In this document: in pieces, positions 5,515 through 11,468 of the stretch
How positions within the stretch are numbered: the first letter of the stretch is position 1
Layout: every line of letters starts with the position of its first letter
NCBI GenBank assembly: GCA_023423285.1
Contig: JAFAFV010000014.1
Location: 1-12,521 of the forward strand
Length of the DNA: 12,521 nt
Reading direction: 5' to 3'
From: Bacteroidota bacterium
Lineage (GTDB): Bacteria > Bacteroidota > Bacteroidia > Chitinophagales > Chitinophagaceae
Notes under the pieces: model-generated
What the model was told of the DNA's origin: nothing
What the model saw: the letters and a program-made list of their open reading frames with translations, nothing else
The model's database searches: none
Program-made: the position numbers and the translations under genes

Positions 5515-7191
5515 TTAAGCCTTCTGCTCTTTGGTCCAACTATCTTTTAGTCCCACCGTTGTATTGAAAACCAGTTGATTACTGTTGCTATCTGCATCTA
5601 AAGTAAAATACCCTTTGCGCAGAAACTGGAATCGCTGATCCAGGGTTGCATTTTTTAAAGCAGGCTCAGCCAGCGCGTTTTCATCTATCTTGAGAGAGTT
5701 AGGGTTAATGTAGTCCTTAAATTCGCCTTCTTCGCCAGAAGGATCTTCTACCCGGAACAGGCGGTCGTATTCATTTACACGAACCTTCAGGCAGTCTTTA
5801 GCGTTCACCCAGTGCAGCGTGCCTTTTACTTTTAGGCCCGAGGTGTCTGCGCCGCTGCGGCTTTCGGCAACGTAAGAGCAGTTGAGTTGCGTGATGTGGC
5901 CATCGCTGTCTTTTATTACTTCATCGCATTGAATAATGTACGCATATTTCAGGCGCACCATTTGTCCCGGTTTGAGCCGGAAATATTTTTTTGGCGGGTT
6001 TTCCATAAAATCCTCCCGCTCAATATAAAGTTCATTGCTGAACGTTATTTGTCTTTCTCCCGCACTGGCATCTTCGGGATTGTTCTCTGCCTGCAGGATC
6101 TCCCCTTCACCCGTGTAATTGGTGATCACCACTTTCAAGGGATCAAAAACTACCATTCGGCGCAACGCTATTTTATTGAGGTGCTCGCGGGCACAGAATT
6201 CCAATAAGCCTACGTCAACCGTATTTTCTCGTTTGGCAATACCGATGCGGTCCGCAAAATCCCGGATGCTTTCAGGCGTATAGCCGCGGCGGCGCAACCC
6301 GGAAATGGTGGGCATGCGGGGATCGTTCCAGCCCGAAACATAGCCTTCATTCACCAGTTGCATTAACTTACGCTTACTCATTACCGTGTGGCTTAGATTG
6401 CGGCGCGCAAACTCGTATTGTTTTGAGGGGAAGATTTCCAGTTTTTCAATCAGCCAGTCATATACTTCACGGTGCGGCACAAATTCCATGGTGCAAATAG
6501 AATGCGTTACGTTTTCTATAGAATCACTTTGGCCGTGCGCGAAATCGTACATGGGGTAAATACACCAGGTATCGCCGGTGCGGTGGTGGCGCGCATGCTT
6601 AATGCGGTATAAAATGGGATCGCGCATGAGCATGTTGGGTGATTGCATATCTATTTTGGCACGCAACACTTTTTCACCGTCCTGATATTTGCCTTCACGC
6701 ATTTCGGCAAACAGGCGCAGGTTTTCTTCCACGCTGCGTTCGGCAAATTGGTTGCGCCGGCCAACAGTTGTAGGCGTTCCTTTTTGTTCGGCAATCTCCG
6801 CGCTGCTGCTATCATCTACATAAGCCAGCCCTTTTTGAATGAGTTTTATGGCAAATTCATACAGCGTTTCAAAATAATCAGATGCATACAACTCGTTTTT
6901 CCATTGAAAGCCCAGCCATTTCACGTCTTCCTTAATACTGTCTACATACTCGGTTTCTTCTGTCACCGGGTTGGTATCGTCAAAACGAAGGTTGGTATAA
7001 CCGCCGTACTTTTCAGTAAGGCCGAAGTTGAGGCAGATGCTGCTGGCGTGGCCAATGTGCAGGTAACCATTCGGCTCGGGCGGAAACCGCGTAACGATGG
7101 AGGTATACTTGCCTGAAGCCAGGTCGGCCTCTATAATCTCTTCTATAAAATTCAGGCTTTTTTCCGCTGCTTTATTCTTTTCTTCACTCAT
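5515..7191 (-). CDS. glnS: Glutaminyl-tRNA synthetase
   Basis: A 558-residue cytoplasmic class I aminoacyl-tRNA synthetase that charges tRNA-Gln with glutamine using ATP. Signature HIGH lies at 45-48 within PPEPNGYLHIGH, the KMSKS-equivalent is VMSKR at 270-274, and the GlnRS-type stretch HSICTMEFVPHREVYDWL is at about 230-247. YPMYDFAHGQSDSIENVTH and DPRMPTISGLRRRGYTPESI also match bacterial GlnRS closely. The last 220 residues form the anticodon-binding beta-barrel domains. Length is normal. It is transcribed alone, divergent from the lipoprotein at 7338. Having GlnRS means this organism can charge tRNA-Gln directly rather than only through GatCAB. No convincing terminator is seen after the stop (weak hairpins only). 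Confidence 0.98.
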   Translation of the reverse strand: MSEEKNKAAEKSLNFIEEIIEADLASGKYTSIVTRFPPEPNGYLHIGHASSICLNFGLTEKYGGYTNLRFDDTNPVTEETEYVDSIKEDVKWLGFQWKNELYASDYFETLYEFAIKLIQKGLAYVDDSSSAEIAEQKGTPTTVGRRNQFAERSVEENLRLFAEMREGKYQDGEKVLRAKIDMQSPNMLMRDPILYRIKHARHHRTGDTWCIYPMYDFAHGQSDSIENVTHSICTMEFVPHREVYDWLIEKLEIFPSKQYEFARRNLSHTVMSKRKLMQLVNEGYVSGWNDPRMPTISGLRRRGYTPESIRDFADRIGIAKRENTVDVGLLEFCAREHLNKIALRRMVVFDPLKVVITNYTGEGEILQAENNPEDASAGERQITFSNELYIEREDFMENPPKKYFRLKPGQMVRLKYAYIIQCDEVIKDSDGHITQLNCSYVAESRSGADTSGLKVKGTLHWVNAKDCLKVRVNEYDRLFRVEDPSGEEGEFKDYINPNSLKIDENALAEPALKNATLDQRFQFLRKGYFTLDADSNSNQLVFNTTVGLKDSWTKEQKA

Positions 7192-7205
7192 TATAAATAA
7201 TTATG

Positions 7206-7227
7206 CCGGCGGTTTGATCAGCGCCGG
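7206..7227 (-). promoter_or_regulatory. Hairpin in the glnS leader
   Basis: Inverted repeat CCGGCG/CGCCGG (7206-7211 and 7222-7227) around a 10-base loop that contains the palindrome TGATCA. It lies between the predicted glnS start of transcription and the start codon, so it would fold in the mRNA leader. It could be a regulatory hairpin or a protein-binding site; no T run follows, so it is not an obvious terminator. Confidence 0.4.
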
Positions 7228-7239
7228 TTTGTGCGTTTG

Positions 7240-7247
7240 CAAATTTA
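7240..7247 (-). promoter_or_regulatory. -7 box of the glnS promoter
   Basis: TAAATTTG on the minus strand is a full match to TAnnTTTG, 48 bases upstream of the glnS ATG. No TTTG is found at the usual 19-base distance, so only the -7 element is supported. Confidence 0.55.
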
Positions 7248-7311
7248 GCGTATTGCAGGGATAAATGGCGATGGCTGCGGTTTAACATAGAGCATTCTGC
7301 TGCAATCTGTT

Positions 7312-7319
7312 TATATTTG
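7312..7319 (+). promoter_or_regulatory. -7 box of the lipoprotein gene at 7338
   Basis: TATATTTG is a full TAnnTTTG match, 18 bases before the ATG at 7338. It contains the in-frame TTG at 7317, which therefore is promoter sequence and not a start codon. No clear -33 box. Confidence 0.55.
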
Positions 7320-7337
7320 GTCATTAATTTTTCCCGA

Positions 7338-7739
7338 ATGAAAAATGTATGGTTGATGTGGTTATTGAGCCTGCTGCTGATCGCATGCAGCCAGATATCT
7401 GCAAAAAAGAATTTAGAAACGATTACTGAAATACAGTTGCCAAAGGGTTTTTCTGTGTTGAATGAGCAGTACCAGAACAACGGGCAGGATTTCTTTATTC
7501 AATATGATATAAAATTTGATAGGGACTCCACCCGGCAAATGGTAGCACAAATAGAAGCTTCCAAATATTATTCCCGGCAAGGTGCACAGTTGTTGTACGA
7601 TTCGGTTTGGTATACTGATAACCGGTTGTATCGGTTTGAAGCAAAAAATGAAACAGGTGATACGAAGTACCAGATCGTTTTTAGTCCGGCTACAGGCGTA
7701 TTGAAATACCTGGAGTATTCTGAACGCATGAAATTATAA
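7338..7739 (+). CDS. Putative small lipoprotein, function unknown
   Basis: A 133-residue protein with a lipoprotein signal: a hydrophobic core (VWLMWLLSLLLI) and lipobox LIAC, Cys17 being the lipid-modified residue. The mature part is about 117 residues, alternating aromatic and charged residues in a beta-rich pattern (FFIQYDIKF, VWYTDNRLYRFEAK, YQIVFSPATGVLKYLEY). I do not recognise a family. The frame also opens 21 bases earlier at a TTG, but that codon lies inside the TATATTTG promoter box and would spoil the signal peptide, so ATG 7338 is preferred. It is divergent from glnS, sharing a 146-base intergenic region. Confidence 0.8.
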   Translation: MKNVWLMWLLSLLLIACSQISAKKNLETITEIQLPKGFSVLNEQYQNNGQDFFIQYDIKFDRDSTRQMVAQIEASKYYSRQGAQLLYDSVWYTDNRLYRFEAKNETGDTKYQIVFSPATGVLKYLEYSERMKL

Positions 7740-7790
7740 GAGGTAAGAAGCGATAGTAATTTTTAACTTTTACACGCGGGAGATTTTCGT

Positions 7791-7798
7791 TATTTTAG
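7791..7798 (+). promoter_or_regulatory. Possible -7 box of the 52-residue gene
   Basis: TATTTTAG departs from TAnnTTTG at one position but sits 17 bases before the ATG at 7816. A TTTT lies at the -33 distance (7768-7771). Weak support. Confidence 0.3.
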
Positions 7799-7815
7799 CC
7801 AAAACAAGAAAGGAT

Positions 7816-7974
7816 ATGTCGTTACTCAATCAAAATAATAAAAAAGGGAAAAAGAACAGCAACCGCAAGGACAATACAAAAGGCGGTGCCAATTCTAAAT
7901 TCATTCAAAAACCACAGAGCACCGCGGGTTTTGTAAGCAAACAGCAAAACACAGGCTCTCAGCGGGGCAGCTAA
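7816..7974 (+). CDS. Very small basic protein, 52 residues
   Basis: A 52-residue frame with ATG 7816 preceded by a clear ribosome binding site (AAGAAAGGA ending 1-2 bases before the start region). The protein is lysine- and asparagine-rich (NNKKGKKNSNRKDN) with few hydrophobic residues, and ends in TGSQRGS. From memory, short basic proteins with this kind of Gln-Arg-Gly-Ser tail occur in other Bacteroidota, which supports it being real, but I know no function. High charge suggests disorder and RNA or nucleic acid binding; that is inference. Its stop lies 2 bases from the stop of the convergent universal stress protein gene, with no terminator between. Confidence 0.65.
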   Translation: MSLLNQNNKKGKKNSNRKDNTKGGANSKFIQKPQSTAGFVSKQQNTGSQRGS

Positions 7975-7976
7975 AC

Positions 7977-8414
7977 TTAATTTTTCAAGGGAACTACCAT
8001 CACCGGCAGGTTGGCGTGCCTGATCACGTATTCTGATACGCTGCCGAGCAGCAGGTAGGAAAGTCCTGTGCGGCCGTGGGTACCCATTACGATTATATCT
8101 GCCTGCCAGTCGCTGGCGATCATTACAATTTCTTTTTTAGGAAACCCTTCGAAGGTAAAGCGGGCTATTTCGCCGGCATGCGGGTATTTTAGTATCAGTT
8201 CATCAATTACCTTGTTGGCCTCAATCACAGAACTGTTCTGCACATCGTTGGCCACTAAACCTGTTTCGGGTATCACCGGCTCGTGCATAATATCTATGAT
8301 GTAAGCGATGCCAACCTGGGCTTTGATGGCTATGGCCAGTTCAAAACCTCTTTCGGCGGCGTGTAAAGAGTGAGGGCTGTTATCTATGGCAATCAATACT
8401 TTTTTGTAACTCAT
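7977..8414 (-). CDS. Universal stress protein (UspA family)
   Basis: A 145-residue single-domain cytoplasmic USP. The N-terminus KKVLIAIDNSPHSLHAAERG is the first beta strand and nucleotide-contacting Asp. The C-terminus holds G111-x2-G114-x9-G124-S125 (GTHGRTGLSYLLLGSVSE), the ATP-binding signature of the family, followed by LPVMVV. It therefore probably binds ATP, unlike UspA-type members that lack this motif. USPs support survival under starvation or stress; the exact partner is unknown. The start is ATG 8414: a TTG eight codons earlier (8438) would add MIKIKPAH, which the family lacks, and lies just after the predicted promoter box. It is transcribed alone and meets the 52-residue gene tail to tail. 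Confidence 0.95.
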   Translation of the reverse strand: MSYKKVLIAIDNSPHSLHAAERGFELAIAIKAQVGIAYIIDIMHEPVIPETGLVANDVQNSSVIEANKVIDELILKYPHAGEIARFTFEGFPKKEIVMIASDWQADIIVMGTHGRTGLSYLLLGSVSEYVIRHANLPVMVVPLKN

Positions 8415-8446
8415 ATGTGCAGGTTTTATTTTTATCAAAGGCCTTA

Positions 8447-8454
8447 CAAATCTA
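8447..8454 (-). promoter_or_regulatory. -7 box of the universal stress protein gene
   Basis: TAGATTTG on the minus strand is a full TAnnTTTG match, 32 bases before the ATG at 8414. The -33 position holds a T run rather than TTTG. Confidence 0.55.
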
Positions 8455-8527
8455 CTGAATATACCACTGCAGAAAAAGTTTGCCGCGAAGTATTTGAAAT
8501 AAATAAACAGCAGGTGGACCTGTTATA

Positions 8528-8566
8528 GCAAAAGAAAGCTGCCCGCGATGGACAGCTTTCTAAAAA
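8528..8566 (-). terminator. Terminator of the rplKAJL operon
   Basis: On the minus strand AGAAAGCTG (8553-8561) pairs perfectly over 9 bp with CAGCTTTCT (8533-8541) around an 11-base loop, followed by TTTTG. It lies 20 bases after the rplL stop. It separates the ribosomal genes from the universal stress protein gene; rpoB does not follow. Confidence 0.8.
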
Positions 8567-8581
8567 AATATACTACAAATC

Positions 8582-8959
8582 TTAAGCTATTTCTACCTCA
8601 GCGCCGGCTTCTTTCAGTTTACCCGCTACGTCTTCAGCTTCTGCTTTAGCCACACCTTCTTTTACAGGTTTTGGTGCGCCGTCAACCAGTTCTTTTGCTT
8701 CTTTCAGGCCCAAACCGGTAAGATCTTTTACAATTTTTACCACGTTCAGCTTGTTAGGACCAGCAGCTTTCAATACTACGTCAAACGCAGTTTTTTCAGC
8801 GGGTGCATCAGCAGCACCTGCAGCCGGGCCGGCAGCCACAGCTACTGCAGCAGCAGCAGGCTCAATACCGTACTCGTCTTTTAAAATTTGTGCTAATTCG
8901 TTTACTTCTTTTACAGTTAAATTTACTAACTGCTCTGCAAATGATTTTAAATCTGCCAT
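8582..8959 (-). CDS. rplL: 50S ribosomal protein L7/L12
   Basis: A 125-residue acidic protein of the ribosomal stalk, present as dimers bound to L10, which recruits translation factors and stimulates their GTPase activity. The N-terminal dimerisation helices (LKSFAEQLVNLTVKEVNELAQILKDEYG) are followed by an Ala/Pro-rich hinge (about 34-55) and the C-terminal factor-binding domain (EKTAFDVVLKAAGPNKLNVVK, then LTGLGLKEAKELVDGAP). Length and domains are normal. It is the last gene of the operon and lies 108 bases after rplJ, a larger gap than others here, filled with possible hairpins. The usual downstream rpoB is missing; a terminator follows. Confidence 0.98.
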   Translation of the reverse strand: MADLKSFAEQLVNLTVKEVNELAQILKDEYGIEPAAAAVAVAAGPAAGAADAPAEKTAFDVVLKAAGPNKLNVVKIVKDLTGLGLKEAKELVDGAPKPVKEGVAKAEAEDVAGKLKEAGAEVEIA

Positions 8960-8977
8960 TTTTTTACTTTTTAATAA

Positions 8978-9044
8978 CCGCCTTCATTGTTTGCACTCCG
9001 GCGGAAGTTTATAGAATAATTCCCCACTTGGTACCCGGGGATTT
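8978..9044 (-). promoter_or_regulatory. Hairpin-rich rplJ-rplL spacer
   Basis: Two inverted repeats lie in the 108-base gap: TCCCC/GGGGA (9021-9025 and 9037-9041, extendable by two A-T pairs past one mismatch) and CCGCC/GGCGG (8978-8982 and 9000-9004, 17-base loop). They could be an RNA-processing or stability element that lets L7/L12 be made in excess over L10. No T run follows, and no TAnnTTTG box is seen. Role is inference. Confidence 0.35.
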
Positions 9045-9067
9045 GGGATCTCTTTTTTATAAGAACT

Positions 9068-9595
9068 TTAGTTTTCTCTTTGTTCCAGCGCTTTAATCAG
9101 GCTTGCCAGTTTGTTGCCGGCGTTCAGGCCGCTAATAACATTTTTGGCAGGAGATTGCAGTAGGCCAATGATTTCGCCAATAAGGTCTTGCTTGCTTTTA
9201 AGCGTAGTAAGAGCAACAAGCTGATCATCACCTTCGTACACGCTGCCGTCAATAAATGCAGCTTTTAATACAGGCCTGTCCAGTTTGCTTTCTTTGCGGA
9301 AGGAGCTTAAGATAAGAGCCGGCTCTTTGGGGTTTTCGCTAAACATTAAGGCGGTTACCTTATGCAGGCTGTTGTACAACTCGCTAAATCTTTCTGAATC
9401 TATTGCTTCCAAAGCTTTTTTGATCAGGGTATTTTTAGCCACACGCATTTCCACATTTTTGTCGAAGCAGGCGCGGCGCAGTTTACCAACCTGGTCTACG
9501 CTAAGAGATTCGGTATCGGTAATATAAAAATTGGTGTACTGAGAGAACTTGCCCTTCAGAACTTCAATTACTTCGTTTTTTTGTTCTTTAGTCAT
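9068..9595 (-). CDS. rplJ: 50S ribosomal protein L10
   Basis: A 175-residue protein that forms the base of the ribosomal stalk, binding 23S rRNA through its N-terminal domain and L7/L12 dimers through its C-terminal helix. Evidence: MTKEQKNEVIEVLKGKF start, YITDTESLSVDQVGKLRRACFDKNVEMRVAKNTLIKKAL (the L10 core, about 25-65), and the long helix near the end (LASLIKALEQREN). Length is normal for bacterial L10. It starts 42 bases after rplA and precedes rplL in the operon. In other bacteria the L10-L7/L12 complex represses its own mRNA, but no such site can be identified in the 42-base gap. Confidence 0.97.
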   Translation of the reverse strand: MTKEQKNEVIEVLKGKFSQYTNFYITDTESLSVDQVGKLRRACFDKNVEMRVAKNTLIKKALEAIDSERFSELYNSLHKVTALMFSENPKEPALILSSFRKESKLDRPVLKAAFIDGSVYEGDDQLVALTTLKSKQDLIGEIIGLLQSPAKNVISGLNAGNKLASLIKALEQREN

Positions 9596-9637
9596 TTTTA
9601 TAAAAGTTTGACTGTGTTAAAATTGATTAGGGGTGGA

Positions 9638-10333
9638 TTAATGTACAAATGATTTGGTATCTAAAGGAATACCGGGGCTCATGGTGCTGGCCATACTGAT
9701 GCCTTTTAAATAAGCACCTTTTGCCGTGGAAGGCTTAGCTTTAATCAATGCATTAATCAACTCCAGTCCGTTTGCTGCAATTTTTTCAGGAGTAAAACTA
9801 ACCCGGCCGATAGAGGCGTGAATGATGCCGGCCTTATCTACCTTAAATGCGATTTTACCACCTTTCACTTCGTTTACAGCGGCGCCTACATCGTTGGTTA
9901 CCGTGCCGGTTTTGGGGTTGGGCATCAGGTTGCGCGGCCCGAGTATTTTACCCAGCTTACCAATTTTGGGCATTACCTGCGGTGTGGCAATAACCACATC
10001 AATATCCGTCCAGCCACTTTCAATTTTTTGAATAAATTCGTCTAATCCCACATGGTCAGCGCCGGCTGCTATTGCATCAGCTTCTTTTTCGGGGGTGCAC
10101 AGTACCAAAACTTTTTTGGTTTTACCTGTTCCGTGTGGAAGTGTTACAGTACCGCGGATCGCCTGGTCAGCTTTTTTAGGGTCAACGCCTAGGCGCACAT
10201 GCAGATCAACAGAAGCATCGAATTTTGCAACATTGACTTCTTTTACCAATGCGGATGCCTCCTGTAATGTATATGTTTTGTTTGCATCTACTTTCGTATT
10301 TGCAACTTTTCTTTTTTTACCAATGAATGCCAT
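9638..10333 (-). CDS. rplA: 50S ribosomal protein L1
   Basis: A 231-residue protein of the mobile L1 stalk near the ribosomal E site, and in several bacteria the translational repressor of its own operon. Signature stretches: FDASVDLHVRLGVDPKKADQ near the N-terminus, the second-domain part HGTGKTKKVLVLC, and LGKILGPRNLMPNPKTGTVT (about 130-149), diagnostic for L1. The C-terminus SFTPEKIAANGLELINALIKAKP returns to domain I. Length and start (MAFIGKKRK) are typical. It lies 69 bases after rplK; this gap has a small hairpin with a GTGA loop (10375-10386) that could be an L1 target, which is speculation. Confidence 0.98.
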   Translation of the reverse strand: MAFIGKKRKVANTKVDANKTYTLQEASALVKEVNVAKFDASVDLHVRLGVDPKKADQAIRGTVTLPHGTGKTKKVLVLCTPEKEADAIAAGADHVGLDEFIQKIESGWTDIDVVIATPQVMPKIGKLGKILGPRNLMPNPKTGTVTNDVGAAVNEVKGGKIAFKVDKAGIIHASIGRVSFTPEKIAANGLELINALIKAKPSTAKGAYLKGISMASTMSPGIPLDTKSFVH

Positions 10334-10374
10334 TTTAAATTCTTTTTAGTTTTTAAGATTCCTTTTTTTCATCT

Positions 10375-10386
10375 TCCCTCACGGGA
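10375..10386 (-). promoter_or_regulatory. Small GNRA-loop hairpin between rplK and rplA
   Basis: On the minus strand TCCC-GTGA-GGGA: a 4-bp stem closed by a GNRA-type tetraloop, followed by AGATG. It lies in the 69-base rplK-rplA gap. It may be a regulatory or stabilising RNA element; L1 binding is only a guess. Confidence 0.25.
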
Positions 10387-10402
10387 TCAGAAGGTGTGGA
10401 TT

Positions 10403-10846
10403 TTAATTTTCCCAGGGGGCTTTACCTTCCACATTGATGCCCATGCTGCGCGCGGTGCCAGCTACCATTTTCATAGCGCTTTCTACCGAAAAGCAGTTCA
10501 GGTCGGGCATTTTGTCTTTTGCAATTACCTCTACCTGATCCCAAGAAACCTTACCTACTTTAACGCGGTTGCTTTCATTAGAACCTTTTTGAATTTTAGC
10601 GGCTTCCATCAACTGCACTGATGCAGGAGGTGTTTTGATAACGAAATCAAAACTCTTGTCAGAATAAACGGTGATTAATACGGGTAGAATCTTACCCATT
10701 TTGTCCTGCGTTCTTGCATTGAACTGCTTACAGAATTCCATGATGTTTACACCCTTGGAACCTAAAGCCGGACCGATTGGAGGAGCGGGGTTGGCCTGGC
10801 CACCCTTACATTGTAGCTTTACAAAGCCGGAGATTTCTTTTGCCAT
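10403..10846 (-). CDS. rplK: 50S ribosomal protein L11
   Basis: A 147-residue protein that binds the GTPase-associated region of 23S rRNA and is the site of action of thiopeptide antibiotics in other bacteria. The N-terminal domain has KLQCKGGQANPAPPIGPALG, the Pro-rich stretch contacted in the L11-rRNA-thiopeptide site, followed by GVNIMEFCKQFNART. The C-terminal RNA-binding domain ends with AMKMVAGTARSMGINVEG. Length is normal. It is the first gene of the rplKAJL unit, with its own promoter and a leader of about 100 bases. secE and nusG, which usually lie just upstream, are absent here. Confidence 0.98.
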   Translation of the reverse strand: MAKEISGFVKLQCKGGQANPAPPIGPALGSKGVNIMEFCKQFNARTQDKMGKILPVLITVYSDKSFDFVIKTPPASVQLMEAAKIQKGSNESNRVKVGKVSWDQVEVIAKDKMPDLNCFSVESAMKMVAGTARSMGINVEGKAPWEN

Positions 10847-10871
10847 TTTTACTTGATTTATTGGTTCAAAC

Positions 10872-10927
10872 GTGACGTTTTTATTGAGACGCCACTTCCA
10901 AATTCCTCATATTCCCTTGCCGGGATA
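10872..10927 (-). promoter_or_regulatory. Structured mRNA leader of rplK
   Basis: Two hairpins lie between the promoter and the rplK start. One is TATCCC/GGGAATA (10922-10927 with 10910-10916), 6 bp with one bulged A and a 5-base loop. The other is GTGGCGT/ACGTCAC (10889-10895 with 10872-10878), 7 bp with one G-T pair and a 10-base loop. In other bacteria L1 binds the L11 operon leader to repress it; this leader is a candidate site, not proven. Confidence 0.45.
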
Positions 10928-10951
10928 TACTAAAAGAACTAATTTGGAGCG

Positions 10952-10982
10952 CAAAGGTAAGGGAAAATACTAATTGAAACAA
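10952..10982 (-). promoter_or_regulatory. Promoter of the rplKAJL operon
   Basis: -7 box TACCTTTG (10952-10959) is a full TAnnTTTG match, with TTG at 10980-10982 20 bases upstream as a -33 element. A short palindrome AATTG-AAA-CAATT (10972-10984) overlaps the -33 element. Start of transcription would be near 10946, about 100 bases before rplK. Confidence 0.65.
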
Positions 10983-11128
10983 TTCATAACCTGGCATTTT
11001 TAATCTGACAAATATCATAAACAATTTTGCTTTGAGGAATAGTACCTGCTGTTTTTTATATGAACTTTGTTTTGGTGGTAATGGAATTAAAAAACCGTTG
11101 CCTAAACAAAACCAAAATACAAATACAA

Positions 11129-11425
11129 ATGAAGCCATTACATTTTAATGCCGCTACTGCAATAATGCTTTTATTGGTGGTTGTTTGCTTAGGTTCCTGC
11201 GCTCAAAGGGAAGTGGTAGAACATTGTGTGTCTGGACATACTTACGGATTCTGGGGCGGGCTGTGGCATGGGCTGATTGCACCGTTCGATTTAATTGGTA
11301 TGCTCCTATGGGAAGATGTGACGATGTATGCTCAAAACAATAATGGAACATGGTATGCATTTGGATTTTTAATAGGTTCGGGAGGATGGGGTTTGCTGGC
11401 TAGGTCGGGCAAGTCGCGTAAATAA
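11129..11425 (+). CDS. Small conserved lipoprotein with GFWGGLWHG motif
   Basis: A 98-residue protein with a lipoprotein signal: hydrophobic core (AIMLLLVVVC) and lipobox LGSC, Cys24 lipidated. The mature part contains VSGHTYGFWGGLWHGLIAPF at about 34-53, then DVTMYAQNNNGTWYAFGFL and a glycine-rich end (GSGGWG). I recall unnamed short bacterial proteins with the same GFWxGLWHGxIxP and NNG-W-Y-FGF pattern; no function is known to me. The frame opens 23 codons earlier, but those residues are polar/basic and would disrupt the signal peptide, so ATG 11129 is chosen. A near-match -7 box (GAACTTTG, 11062-11069) lies upstream. It is convergent with the methyltransferase, 43 bases apart. Confidence 0.8.
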   Translation: MKPLHFNAATAIMLLLVVVCLGSCAQREVVEHCVSGHTYGFWGGLWHGLIAPFDLIGMLLWEDVTMYAQNNNGTWYAFGFLIGSGGWGLLARSGKSRK

Positions 11426-11468
11426 AGCACATAATCTAAGCGCACTCGTTTTGGCCTGATTGCTATTC

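Noticed and set aside
7184..7480. Minus-strand frame of 98 codons overlapping the glnS start
   Set aside because: It covers the divergent promoter region and runs opposite the lipoprotein gene; no recognisable protein features.
8803..8870. Short CAG/GCAGC-like repeats in rplL
   Set aside because: They are codons of the normal alanine-rich hinge of L7/L12, not an independent repeat or CRISPR.
8751..9096. Plus-strand frames opposite rplL and the spacer
   Set aside because: They mirror the Ala-rich L7/L12 hinge and give low-complexity Gln/Leu or Ala peptides.
10881..11138. Minus-strand hydrophobic frame of 85 codons
   Set aside because: It overlaps the rplK promoter, the leader hairpins and the lipoprotein start; composition effect of AT-rich intergenic DNA.
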